NCBI GenBank assembly: GCA_031266255.1
Contig: JAISBK010000181.1
Location: forward strand, 1 to 13,232
Length of the DNA stretch: 13,232 nt
From: Treponema sp.
GTDB lineage: Bacteria > Spirochaetota > Spirochaetia > Treponematales > Breznakiellaceae
Direction of reading: 5' to 3'
In this document: positions 6,606 through 13,232 of the stretch, in pieces
Layout: every line of letters starts with the position of its first letter
Numbering within the stretch: the stretch's first letter is position 1
Notes under the pieces: model-generated
What the model was told of the DNA's origin: nothing
Seen by the model: the letters and a program-made list of their open reading frames with translations, nothing else
The model's database searches: none
Position numbers and translations under genes: made by a program

Positions 6606-6755
6606 ATCACCGGAAAAAAATAAAATGAAATGACACGAACTCCAAGGCAAATACCCTGATAACTTACTGAAGGATGATACTCCTGCGGGAGATAAAAAGC
6701 AAGCGCACTTTTCACCCCCCTCGAACGAGGTTGCGATCAAGGTACAAAGGGGGCT

Positions 6756-8021
6756 TTACTGAGGACCAGCAACAATCCCCTTTTTCTCTCTTTTTCCTAG
6801 GGGGACCCGTATGCCTAACCTGAAGCGGGGTATCTCAAGCTGCCCTATAGATCCTAAGGTAGGCTGAAAGAGATGGTCCCTATCTGCCGAGATGAAGTCA
6901 TCCTGCAAGGAGAACCCAAGCCCCAACTCGACAAAAAGTCTGAATCCCAAAGGGACTTCCCAATCATAGCCTAGACTCAACAGGACATTACCCAAACGCA
7001 GCCCCCAGGTTCCGGATGCATCGTACAGTCTCCCCATGAGGGCTGCCGAGAAAAACAACTGAGGCACGTAGGATCCATGGATAGGCAAGCGGTATGCGAC
7101 CCCCACCCCGGGGAGCCACAAAGAACGCCTATCGATTTCCGGGGAATCAACCGGGCTCAGATACACCAGCCCCACAACTTTCTGCTGTAACCCCACACTG
7201 AACCGCCACCCGTGGTAGTTCGGCTGCCAGGAAAACCAGAGTTCCGGGGAACGGCCCTGGACCAGCCCCAGATCTACTGAGAAGGCATAGAACCGCCGCT
7301 GGTTCAATTCCAGTACCGGCTGGTCCGGTTCCGCAAGAAAGGTTCCCGCTAAGGGTACATAGTCCTTATGCAGGGCTTTCCAGCTAAACGTACCGGGCAT
7401 CGGGCTTACCAGGAAGAGGGAACCGGAATCGGGGATCTTCTGGGGTAAGGGGGTAAAACCTGATACCAGGGTACCGCTTTTGCCTCGGATTTCCACCATA
7501 GGCTTTAAGACCCGAATAGCAAAGGTATCCAGTTCACCGGCCAGGGACAACCAGAAATATGCAAAGAGATCCTCTTGTCGAGGAATGGTACTGCTAAACG
7601 TACCGCGGATCATCCCGCTTTCGGTAAAGGTCTCCCGGATCTGGTAGGCTATGAAAACCTCAGCGGTTTCAATAGAACCGGTGATCTGGATTTCAAGCAC
7701 CAAGGGTATTCCTGCCTCCACCCCTATCTGAATAGGATCCGCTGCCGCCGCTATCTGCAGGGCTTGGGCAATACAGGGCATGTTGCTCAAGGTTGCCTCT
7801 AGGGAAAGATACCACGCTTCCTGCTCCCCGATAGGACCCACTTCACCCTCCCAGAGATAGGGTCCTGCGGATTGGGCAATAAAATAAAAATTCTCATCAA
7901 AGGTCATACGATACAACACCGTCACCGCATTGGGCCGGGTACTGGATAGTTCTTCCGCGCTAAGAGAAGGAAGAGGCCCAAGAGAGCAAAGTAAGCAAAA
8001 ACCAAGGAATCGTCTTACCAT
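6756..8021 (-). CDS. Exported protein with PEGA-like segment and predicted outer-membrane barrel
   Basis: Not assignable to a named family. The 421-residue product begins with a signal peptide (about 1-22, basic MVRR, hydrophobic core, LSA before EEL). A mixed beta region (about 30-165) follows. Residues about 170-240 include GSLFLVSPMPGTFSWKAL, LAGTF and PVLEL, which recall surface-layer PEGA folds that carry carbohydrate- or wall-linked domains. From about 243 to 408 alternating aromatic/hydrophobic strands with glycines and turns suggest an outer-membrane beta-barrel; the last strand is followed by a basic tail rather than ending at the C-terminus. The ATG lies inside the end of the upstream gene (7-base overlap, ATGGTAA), with no separate Shine-Dalgarno, so translation is probably coupled. 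It is the last full gene of the envelope operon. Confidence 0.7.
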   Translation of the reverse strand: MVRRFLGFCLLCSLGPLPSLSAEELSSTRPNAVTVLYRMTFDENFYFIAQSAGPYLWEGEVGPIGEQEAWYLSLEATLSNMPCIAQALQIAAAADPIQIGVEAGIPLVLEIQITGSIETAEVFIAYQIRETFTESGMIRGTFSSTIPRQEDLFAYFWLSLAGELDTFAIRVLKPMVEIRGKSGTLVSGFTPLPQKIPDSGSLFLVSPMPGTFSWKALHKDYVPLAGTFLAEPDQPVLELNQRRFYAFSVDLGLVQGRSPELWFSWQPNYHGWRFSVGLQQKVVGLVYLSPVDSPEIDRRSLWLPGVGVAYRLPIHGSYVPQLFFSAALMGRLYDASGTWGLRLGNVLLSLGYDWEVPLGFRLFVELGLGFSLQDDFISADRDHLFQPTLGSIGQLEIPRFRLGIRVPLGKREKKGIVAGPQ

Positions 8022-9229
8022 TTGAGGAGTATCCCGACTAAGCCATAGGAGCTAAAGTCTGCCAAATCCGGTTCATACCTATCCCGCCGATACCCGAGGA
8101 TCTCAGGAAGCCGGAATTCCGCTTTTAATGCCCAATGGGGGAAATGGTATTCCACCCCCAGCCACAGGGGATCCGCCAGGGTAATTAAGTCCCCTGAAGC
8201 CGTAACAAGGGATATGCCGGTTCCTCCAAAGAACCGAACTGCCGCATCGTTCCAAGGCTGCACATACACCCCTACCCCGAAACGGTATTCTTGGTGCAAG
8301 GCCCGGGTTCCCCCGGATAAAGAACTGGTATCGTTCCAGATACCCCAATCAGCCTTGAGAAACAACCGGTCCTGTAGGATATGAAACCGATATTCCATAT
8401 CAAGACACGCAAAGAAATCTCCCCGGAATTCATAGCCAAACCCCAGACTATGCCGAACCTTTCGTTGCAGCGCAGGAAGCAGTACGGTCGTATCCGTAAT
8501 ACCCTGGGGTAACACAAAAGACCGGGGCCAATATCGGTCTTTTACCAGCTTCCCATGCAAGGGTATTCCTTGGGTAAAGGGATAAAAAACAGAGGTAAGT
8601 ACCCCATCCATTATGACACCCCCCTCAAGAAAATGGTCTTGGGAACCAAATAGAACCCGCACCCCATCCTGGTTACCCATAAACCGCTGTCCATAGGTAA
8701 CCGCTACTTTTCCGTCAAACCAGCGGCTGGCTAGGGAATCATGCCAATTCTTGACGATTTTTTCCACGGCGCTGTCTATGACCTGGGTTGTAAAAATCCC
8801 GGTCTCCACGTATGTAGCAAAAGAATCATAGCTCCTGAAATACTGCATCTCCCCATCATAGATGCCGAGATACCAGGAAAACATGCCGTCTTGCAAGGTA
8901 GTTATAACCATGATTCCCCAACGAACCCTTTCTTTCTGACAGAAGGCGCTGATCTGTTCGGGGGTAAGTCCTGAAGAAACCGTAATAGTCTTATGATTGG
9001 TTATCGCAAAAGCAGCAAACGCGCTTTCAAGGGCCGTTCGGATATATGCAGGATAGTCCTGTTCCAATACCATAGAATCCCTGTCTTGATGTCTGACTAA
9101 GAATATCCCTGCAGAACTATCCAAGGAGGAAGTCCCCTGGTCTGATTCTCCGGCCCACCCTGGAATCACCCACCCCAAGGCGATTCCCAGCACGCATAAG
9201 CCGAAAAAATAGAGGTTATGGGTGTTCAT
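8015..9229 (-). CDS. Exported protein with periplasmic domain, PEGA-like segment and C-terminal barrel
   Basis: Unnamed family. The 404-residue product has a signal peptide (about 1-27, ending GWAG) and then a soluble alpha/beta region (about 40-175). Its pattern YPAYIRTALESAF ... LTPEQISAF ... RWGIMVITTL resembles periplasmic TolB-N/CsgG-like sensor folds. Residues about 186-246 look PEGA-like (VRVLFGSQDHFLEGG ... FVLPQG). A likely outer-membrane barrel occupies about 248-404 and finishes with tryptophan (GILLKW), the terminal aromatic expected of a beta-signal. Its ATG overlaps the preceding stop as TAATG, and its own stop overlaps the next ATG, so it is coupled on both sides. The layout matches the following protein although clear sequence identity is not seen by eye. 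Confidence 0.72.
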   Translation of the reverse strand: MNTHNLYFFGLCVLGIALGWVIPGWAGESDQGTSSLDSSAGIFLVRHQDRDSMVLEQDYPAYIRTALESAFAAFAITNHKTITVSSGLTPEQISAFCQKERVRWGIMVITTLQDGMFSWYLGIYDGEMQYFRSYDSFATYVETGIFTTQVIDSAVEKIVKNWHDSLASRWFDGKVAVTYGQRFMGNQDGVRVLFGSQDHFLEGGVIMDGVLTSVFYPFTQGIPLHGKLVKDRYWPRSFVLPQGITDTTVLLPALQRKVRHSLGFGYEFRGDFFACLDMEYRFHILQDRLFLKADWGIWNDTSSLSGGTRALHQEYRFGVGVYVQPWNDAAVRFFGGTGISLVTASGDLITLADPLWLGVEYHFPHWALKAEFRLPEILGYRRDRYEPDLADFSSYGLVGILLKW

Positions 9230-9753
9230 TAAAGACGAATCCCTGCGCGCAGGCCAACGCCAAATATAAAGGGATAGCCTCCCCGTATATAGGGTTCCAC
9301 ATAATAATCCTGGTACTTAAAAGCATACCGGAACCCCAGGGATAATCCTCCCAGAAAAGCCGGTGTAACCTCAAAGTCATCCACGGTAAGCCGTATCCCC
9401 ATATCTTCTTGGAGAAACAGGCCACCTCCCGGGATCCCCATATCAAAAAAATACCAACGGCCAAATACTTCCGGCTCCATACTGGTGAAGGAACCGAAAT
9501 CGCTGCTGATGGTGAGCATTAAACCGAGTCCGAAATGGGTAAAAAGTTGTTTATCGTAACATACCGAATGACCAAAGATTATCTTATTAGTGATATTTAT
9601 ATTGCCCTCAACCCCAAGGCCCAAATTTGCCTGTTTCTTAAGCTCAGGCTCGATCTGAGGACTGCTCTCCGTAAGCGCCACAAAACCCAAGAACCCCAAG
9701 ACAAGCCCTAACCGTATCCAAGCACTCCCTTTGTTCATGCTTATAGAAAGCAT
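9229..9753 (-). CDS. Small predicted outer-membrane beta-barrel protein
   Basis: Unnamed. The 174-residue product has an N-terminal signal (basic MNKGSAWIR, hydrophobic LGLVLGFLGFVAL, cleavage near TESSP). The rest is rich in short alternating strands with glycine-aromatic pairs: LGLGVEGNINI, HFGLGLMLTIS, VFGRWYFFDMG, LFLQEDMGIRL, LGGLSLGFRYAF, YYVEPYIRGGY and FGVGLRAGIRL. About eight strands would suit a small OmpW/OmpX-size barrel or a DUF3996-like spirochaetal protein; this is inference. ATG 9753 is favoured by GGGAG six bases upstream; a second ATG at 9738 also fits a signal peptide. It lies 55 bases after the OmpA-family gene and touches the next gene in a TAATG junction. Confidence 0.7.
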   Translation of the reverse strand: MLSISMNKGSAWIRLGLVLGFLGFVALTESSPQIEPELKKQANLGLGVEGNINITNKIIFGHSVCYDKQLFTHFGLGLMLTISSDFGSFTSMEPEVFGRWYFFDMGIPGGGLFLQEDMGIRLTVDDFEVTPAFLGGLSLGFRYAFKYQDYYVEPYIRGGYPFIFGVGLRAGIRL

Positions 9754-9808
9754 CGTACACTCCCTTAATACACCCCATACAAAACTTACGCGGTTGTACG
9801 CTTCCAGG

Positions 9809-12136
9809 CTATTTAATCAAGATAAACTCCACCCTTCGGTTTTTCCACCAGTTATCCCGGTCTTCAAACTGAACTACCGACTTGGTACTGCCCATACCCA
9901 CGGCACTTAAGCGGTTACGGGTAACCCCGAATTCAACCAACTGGTTCACCACTGCCCGTGCCCGGGATTCACTCAAAGGTTGGAGTTCGCTCCGTTCTTC
10001 ATCGGTACCATCCGCCTGGGTACGATTGGCGTGGCCTTCTACCCTGACCTTGTAATCCCGGAATTTATTGAGGATTTCCGCGATACGCCGTAAAACCCGG
10101 ATGTTGTTGGCTGCAATATCCGGGGCGAGTCCCACAAAGTCCGCATACCCTGCCCGGAATATAATTGAAGGTACCTGTATCCGCAGGCCGTCTCCTTCCC
10201 GAATAATAAGCACATCAACCCCGATGGTACCGTTCATGGAACCCACTTTACCCCGGCTATCTTCTGCCTTAAAGGTAAAAGGATAGTCCGTGGCCGCTTG
10301 GACCAATTCCCCTTTGTTGCTTCTCCCGTTCCAGGTAATACGTTGAGGAGGGCTTCCCTTTCCTTCGATACGGTAAAATACCTGAAAGGGAGGTTGGGGT
10401 TCCCGGATTTCAAAACTCCATGATGCAATGGGAATCTCCGCGCTTGCCGCGAGGGATATAAAAAGCTCATCATCAACCCCGTCATTGTCAGGGCTGAAAT
10501 ACTGAGGCGAGGAACTGAAACTCAACACCGGTACCGGTTCTGCTTCGGCAGGAGGCGCTTCCTGAACGATCACCTGAGGCATTTGCTCCAGGACTTCGTA
10601 CTCTTGGAGAACCAGTGCGGTCTTTTGGAGTTTCTGTATACCGTTAGTACCAATCCGTACCGGAATAAGGGTAAGGTTTCCCCGGCTTTGCCCTGGTTCT
10701 GTTTTTTGGGCATACTCTACCAGGTAGGTCTCCCGGGAAACCGGCAAGGAAGTCCCGGTACGGGCACCCTTGAGGGTATATTCTGGGCGCAGTTCCAGCA
10801 ATTCCTGATCCGCTATGGAAAAAAACGCATAAAGACCGGTACGGCTGTTTCCCCCGGAGCTTAGTTCATAGACCCCATTGGGGGAAAACTGGAGTTTTCC
10901 TATAGAACCGGTATACACCGCATCAATGGAAGACGGTATGGCGGGAAGGGCTTCGGTATCCGGCTTTTCTAAGATGTCGGCTTTCCGGTAAGACCCATCC
11001 CAGGAAGTATTCACCCCGATCTTGAGGCGGACATCTTCAGAAACTCTAACCCGTATACGGTCCAGGGATTCAAGTTCTATATCCAGGAAACGCCTGAGGG
11101 TAGTTACGGATATATTCTGACTAGCGATATACAGGCCATAGCGGGTTACATTGGAATTCTGCCAGGTAAACACTTGCTGGGTTTCTTCACCAAAGAAAAT
11201 CAGTTCCTTGTTCTGAGGATCAAAATAAATATACTGACGATTATCCAGGGTTCCCAAGGGACTCACGTAGTACCACAGACCATGGATAAAGTCTTCATAG
11301 GACTTTGAACCGCCGCTTACCACTTCCCGCAGGCGGCGCTGTTCTAACTGGCTTCCCGGTATGATGGCAAATGCGCTTTGTTCATAGGTCCCGGTTCCCG
11401 AATTATAGGTATAGGTAATTTCCGTCTGATCTACCGTATTAAAGGATGCGCGGTCATAACCGTAGGTAACAAGGGGAAAACTCTGCCCCCGGGCAATACC
11501 GTTCTGGTATGCTTGGCTGCGGGTTGCCTCCCGTATGGAAATGGTTCCGTTGATCCGGAGTTCCGCTATTTTATTAAAAGACGCGGCTTGCTGCTGGTTT
11601 TTTCTGAAAACCGTGAGGGTATGTTCTCCTGCGCTGTTCATCCCTGCGAGGATCACGCAGACACTCCGGTCTCCGATTAAATCCTTGGTATAGAGAGAGA
11701 GGGTTCCTGGTTGCGTTGCCGCGGTGGGGGCACTCCAGAGCCGTCTATACTGCTGGGTATCCTCATCAAAATCAATATAGGTGATATAAATAGGACTTTC
11801 CCCTTGGTCTTTTTCCGTAAGTTGCCGATACGCGATGATCTGTTCTTCCCCAGGGGCTCCGTCAAAATTCTCGGTGAGGATGCTGACCAGCATTTCTCCC
11901 TCCTCCAAGACCACCCTGGTTCGGAGATACCCTTCATAAGGGAGATATTCGTCTCCCATACCCTGACCGGATGATCGCACGGTGACTTTCTGGGGGATGA
12001 TGACCTGGGTTTGCTGCTGCTGCTTGCCTTTTTTAATACGGGGAAAAGACTGGGGGAACATAATCAGCGCACCGATACCTAGAGCTGCGATAATGAAACT
12101 CATACCCGTCAATACCCTAAAAAATTGTCTGTTCAT
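9809..12136 (-). CDS. Membrane-anchored multidomain protein with Ig/FlgD-like and OmpA domains
   Basis: A 775-residue envelope protein that probably links membrane and peptidoglycan. One hydrophobic segment (about 8-28) can serve as signal anchor, followed by a Lys/Gln-rich stretch. About 85-180 resembles FG-GAP/VCBS propeller repeats (ILTENFDGAPGEEQIIAYR; LYTKDLIGDRSVCVILAG). About 400-512 is strand-rich with a lipocalin-like rhythm (GLYAFFSIADQELLELRPEY ... YLVEYAQ ... LTLIPVRIG). A Pro/Glu linker (about 525-537) leads to an Ig/FlgD-like domain (about 540-642, SPDNDGVDDELFIS; ITWNGRSNKGE). The C-terminus (about 660-775) is an OmpA domain with RVEGHANRT, LSESRARAVVNQL and NRRVEF, the region that grips diaminopimelate in peptidoglycan. 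ATG 12136 precedes the anchor; a TTG at 12160 is less likely. The middle parts recall Treponema proteins called pallilysin-related, which I cannot verify. It follows the VWA gene by 39 bases. Confidence 0.85.
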   Translation of the reverse strand: MNRQFFRVLTGMSFIIAALGIGALIMFPQSFPRIKKGKQQQQTQVIIPQKVTVRSSGQGMGDEYLPYEGYLRTRVVLEEGEMLVSILTENFDGAPGEEQIIAYRQLTEKDQGESPIYITYIDFDEDTQQYRRLWSAPTAATQPGTLSLYTKDLIGDRSVCVILAGMNSAGEHTLTVFRKNQQQAASFNKIAELRINGTISIREATRSQAYQNGIARGQSFPLVTYGYDRASFNTVDQTEITYTYNSGTGTYEQSAFAIIPGSQLEQRRLREVVSGGSKSYEDFIHGLWYYVSPLGTLDNRQYIYFDPQNKELIFFGEETQQVFTWQNSNVTRYGLYIASQNISVTTLRRFLDIELESLDRIRVRVSEDVRLKIGVNTSWDGSYRKADILEKPDTEALPAIPSSIDAVYTGSIGKLQFSPNGVYELSSGGNSRTGLYAFFSIADQELLELRPEYTLKGARTGTSLPVSRETYLVEYAQKTEPGQSRGNLTLIPVRIGTNGIQKLQKTALVLQEYEVLEQMPQVIVQEAPPAEAEPVPVLSFSSSPQYFSPDNDGVDDELFISLAASAEIPIASWSFEIREPQPPFQVFYRIEGKGSPPQRITWNGRSNKGELVQAATDYPFTFKAEDSRGKVGSMNGTIGVDVLIIREGDGLRIQVPSIIFRAGYADFVGLAPDIAANNIRVLRRIAEILNKFRDYKVRVEGHANRTQADGTDEERSELQPLSESRARAVVNQLVEFGVTRNRLSAVGMGSTKSVVQFEDRDNWWKNRRVEFILIK

Positions 12137-12175
12137 GGTTGAGAAACCTTCCCTCTCCAAAGCGGTATTGGAACC

Positions 12176-12751
12176 TTATTCACCGGTCTCCCGCATATAC
12201 GCGGCTGCAGCCTGTTGTACCCGGGCATTCATCCCCAAGCCTACCACCGTAAGCCGCCAGCCAGAGAATTCTTCCACCCGGGTAAAACGCAAAAGCCCCA
12301 CCGCATCTCCTCCCAAAGAAGGAGAACGCCCGGTAGTTGAACCGCTCACCAGAAGGGTATAGATCATGGGCCGTGCAGATTGGAGCCGGGCCGCCCGGGT
12401 GGTAGCCTCCCGGATCGCTCCCCCAAAATTCGCGGCTCCTTCTTGCAGTTGCAAGGATTGGAGCACCCGCTTGATCCGTGCCTTATCCCCTACACCGTTA
12501 AGGTTATCTGAAAAGATCAACTCCGCCTTTTCATTGGCCAGCCAGATACTGAGCCTATCCCCTTCCTGGAGTATTCCATCAACTACATGTTCCTCCAGCC
12601 ATCGGACTGCGGCATTTTGTGCATTTTTGAGGGCAGAAGAGCCGTCAATAATCAAAAACAGCTCCACAGGGATGTTCCGTTTATCCCGAGCGCCAAGAAC
12701 CATGGGGAATAGGAGCAATGCCAATATCATACATCCGTACTTTCTTTTCAT
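12176..12751 (-). CDS. Exported VWA-like protein with an eroded metal site
   Basis: A 191-residue secreted protein with a signal peptide (about 1-21, MKRKYG, hydrophobic core, VLGA) and one von Willebrand factor A-like domain (about 28-185). The first strand VELFLIIDGSSA (29-40), the helix after it, LSIWLANEKAELIF, the GAANFGGAIREA turn and LLVSGSTTG follow the fold in order. The metal-binding MIDAS is poor: DGSSA in place of DxSxS, Ala at the usual Thr position of GAANF, and Ser where the second Asp should be (LLVSGS), so metal-dependent binding is doubtful. ATG 12751 has AGG six bases before it; ATG 12757 is the alternative. First gene of the operon, directly before the OmpA-family gene. 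T. pallidum has an envelope VWA protein (Tp0750) of similar size; kinship is suspected only. Confidence 0.75.
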   Translation of the reverse strand: MKRKYGCMILALLLFPMVLGARDKRNIPVELFLIIDGSSALKNAQNAAVRWLEEHVVDGILQEGDRLSIWLANEKAELIFSDNLNGVGDKARIKRVLQSLQLQEGAANFGGAIREATTRAARLQSARPMIYTLLVSGSTTGRSPSLGGDAVGLLRFTRVEEFSGWRLTVVGLGMNARVQQAAAAYMRETGE

Positions 12752-12793
12752 GCTCATCCTAGAGGCCGGCTTAAAACCCGCTTCCTGGTGTTA

Positions 12794-12823
12794 AATATAT
12801 CCGTATTCTGGGGATAAAAACAA
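12794..12823 (-). promoter_or_regulatory. Promoter of the VWA-OmpA-barrel operon
   Basis: On the - strand TTGTTT (12823-12818) is followed after 18 bases by TATATT (12799-12794), a good sigma70-type pair. Transcription would begin near 12787, leaving a leader of about 35 bases before the ATG at 12751. It is the only strong promoter-like pair seen ahead of the five-gene block. Confidence 0.5.
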
Positions 12824-12858
12824 GATACCGCTTCCACGTCGTCCATAAAACAAATGAG

Positions 12859-12883
12859 CTTTTCCCAACAATTTTGGGAAAAG
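12859..12883. other. Stable hairpin upstream of the operon promoter
   Basis: CTTTTCCCAA (12859-12868) and TTGGGAAAAG (12874-12883) form a perfect 10-bp stem with a 5-base loop. On the - strand the sequence after it is CTCATTTGTTTTA, only loosely T-rich. It may be a weak terminator for transcripts from the right or part of a dispersed repeat. Confidence 0.35.
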
Positions 12884-12994
12884 GCAGCTACCAAAAACAA
12901 TCCTCTGGCTTTGCCAAAGACCAGGGCTTGCAAAAATGCGGGTGGAGTTGAGCCGTGGGAGGCCGCAGCCGACCTAGTTAAATGGAACCCTGGA

Positions 12995-13048
12995 GGCGCT
13001 TTAGCGCCGAAACGCATACAGGCCTGTTGAGCTTGTCGAATTAATTCG
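12995..13048. repeat. REP-like intergenic sequence with palindromes
   Basis: Within the gap 12752-13138 (387 bases without a supported gene) this stretch contains GGCGC-TTTA-GCGCC-type hairpin arms (12995-13008), a GTTGAGCTTGTCGAA motif (13026-13040) and the palindrome CGAATTAATTCG (13037-13048). The motif resembles the TTCGACAAGCTCA-type dispersed repeats found between genes of many bacteria. An 87-codon open frame on the - strand (12754-13017) crosses this DNA but lacks family features. Being a repeat is inference from resemblance, not from copies within the window. Confidence 0.35.
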
Positions 13049-13138
13049 GTTTTTCATAAAACGACTTTTCTAATTTCTTATAATACAAAGAATTAAAATA
13101 ATCGGAAAACGCTAAAATTGACTTTTTCGACAGCTTCG

Positions 13139-13232
13139 TTAGGTAAAGTTGGGACTGCTCCAATTTTCTTTTTTTATTTCCTCTTTCCAATTATTATTGG
13201 AATCACCATACTTAAAAGCGTTATAAGTGATA
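13139..13232 (-). CDS. C-terminal end of an unidentified gene, runs off the window
   Basis: Reading from the right edge on the - strand, a frame with coding-like composition covers the last 30 residues of a protein and ends at TAA (13141-13139). It includes YNAFKYGDSNNNWKEEIKK and then ENWSSPNFT, hydrophilic and rich in Asn, Lys and Trp. The DNA is much richer in A+T than the genes to the left, which may mean a different origin. Product unknown; the 5' part lies outside the window. Confidence 0.5.
   Translation of the reverse strand, partial: ITYNAFKYGDSNNNWKEEIKKENWSSPNFT

Noticed and set aside
12754..13017. 87-codon - strand frame upstream of the VWA gene
   Set aside because: It runs through hairpins and a REP-like stretch, contains the operon promoter, and has no domain signal; likely spurious.
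1..13232. tRNA, rRNA, CRISPR array or transposase gene
   Set aside because: No cloverleaf-like, rRNA-like, regularly spaced repeat or transposase-like sequence was seen anywhere in the window.

Overview
The window looks like chromosomal DNA of a Treponema-like spirochaete with moderate G+C. Termite-gut or rumen-type treponemes are the best guess, not the syphilis spirochaete. Grounds for this are the permissive lipobox in a glucosaminidase lipoprotein, a tagaturonate epimerase of the Thermotoga/Treponema type, and a block of OmpA, VWA and beta-barrel envelope proteins of a spirochaetal style. This placement comes from protein patterns and was not confirmed by any search.

Left part (77-1926, + strand): mnmE (tRNA wobble-uridine GTPase) and then infA (initiation factor IF-1), with a possible infA promoter between them. 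Converging on these from the right (1995-4412, - strand) is rex - stand-alone RlmK-type 23S rRNA methyltransferase - glucosaminidase (GH73-like) lipoprotein. The rex stop and the methyltransferase TTG start are one base apart, so translation is probably coupled. Diverging from rex on the + strand is uxaE (4532-5950), which epimerises D-tagaturonate to D-fructuronate and so joins galacturonate (pectin) breakdown to the KDG route.

Middle part (5951-6755) is a scar-like zone. It holds a coding-like tail with no start, a 12-codon ORF head behind an excellent Shine-Dalgarno, an 85-bp nested inverted repeat that also contains a leftward intrinsic terminator, and the C-terminal third of an alpha-carbonic anhydrase without its zinc-ligand region.

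Right part (6756-12751, - strand) is a probable five-gene envelope operon read leftward from a good sigma70-type promoter near 12794-12823. In order it encodes an exported VWA-like protein with an eroded metal site, a membrane-anchored protein of 775 residues ending in an Ig/FlgD-like plus OmpA peptidoglycan-binding module, a small barrel-like protein, and two larger exported proteins with PEGA-like segments followed by predicted outer-membrane barrels. The last three are tightly coupled (a TAATG junction and a 7-nt overlap). Together they suggest an envelope-spanning assembly, which is the most interesting candidate system here.

The right end (12752-13232) is intergenic and increasingly AT-rich. 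It holds hairpins, a REP-like motif, and the last 30 codons of an unidentified gene that runs in from beyond the window on the - strand.
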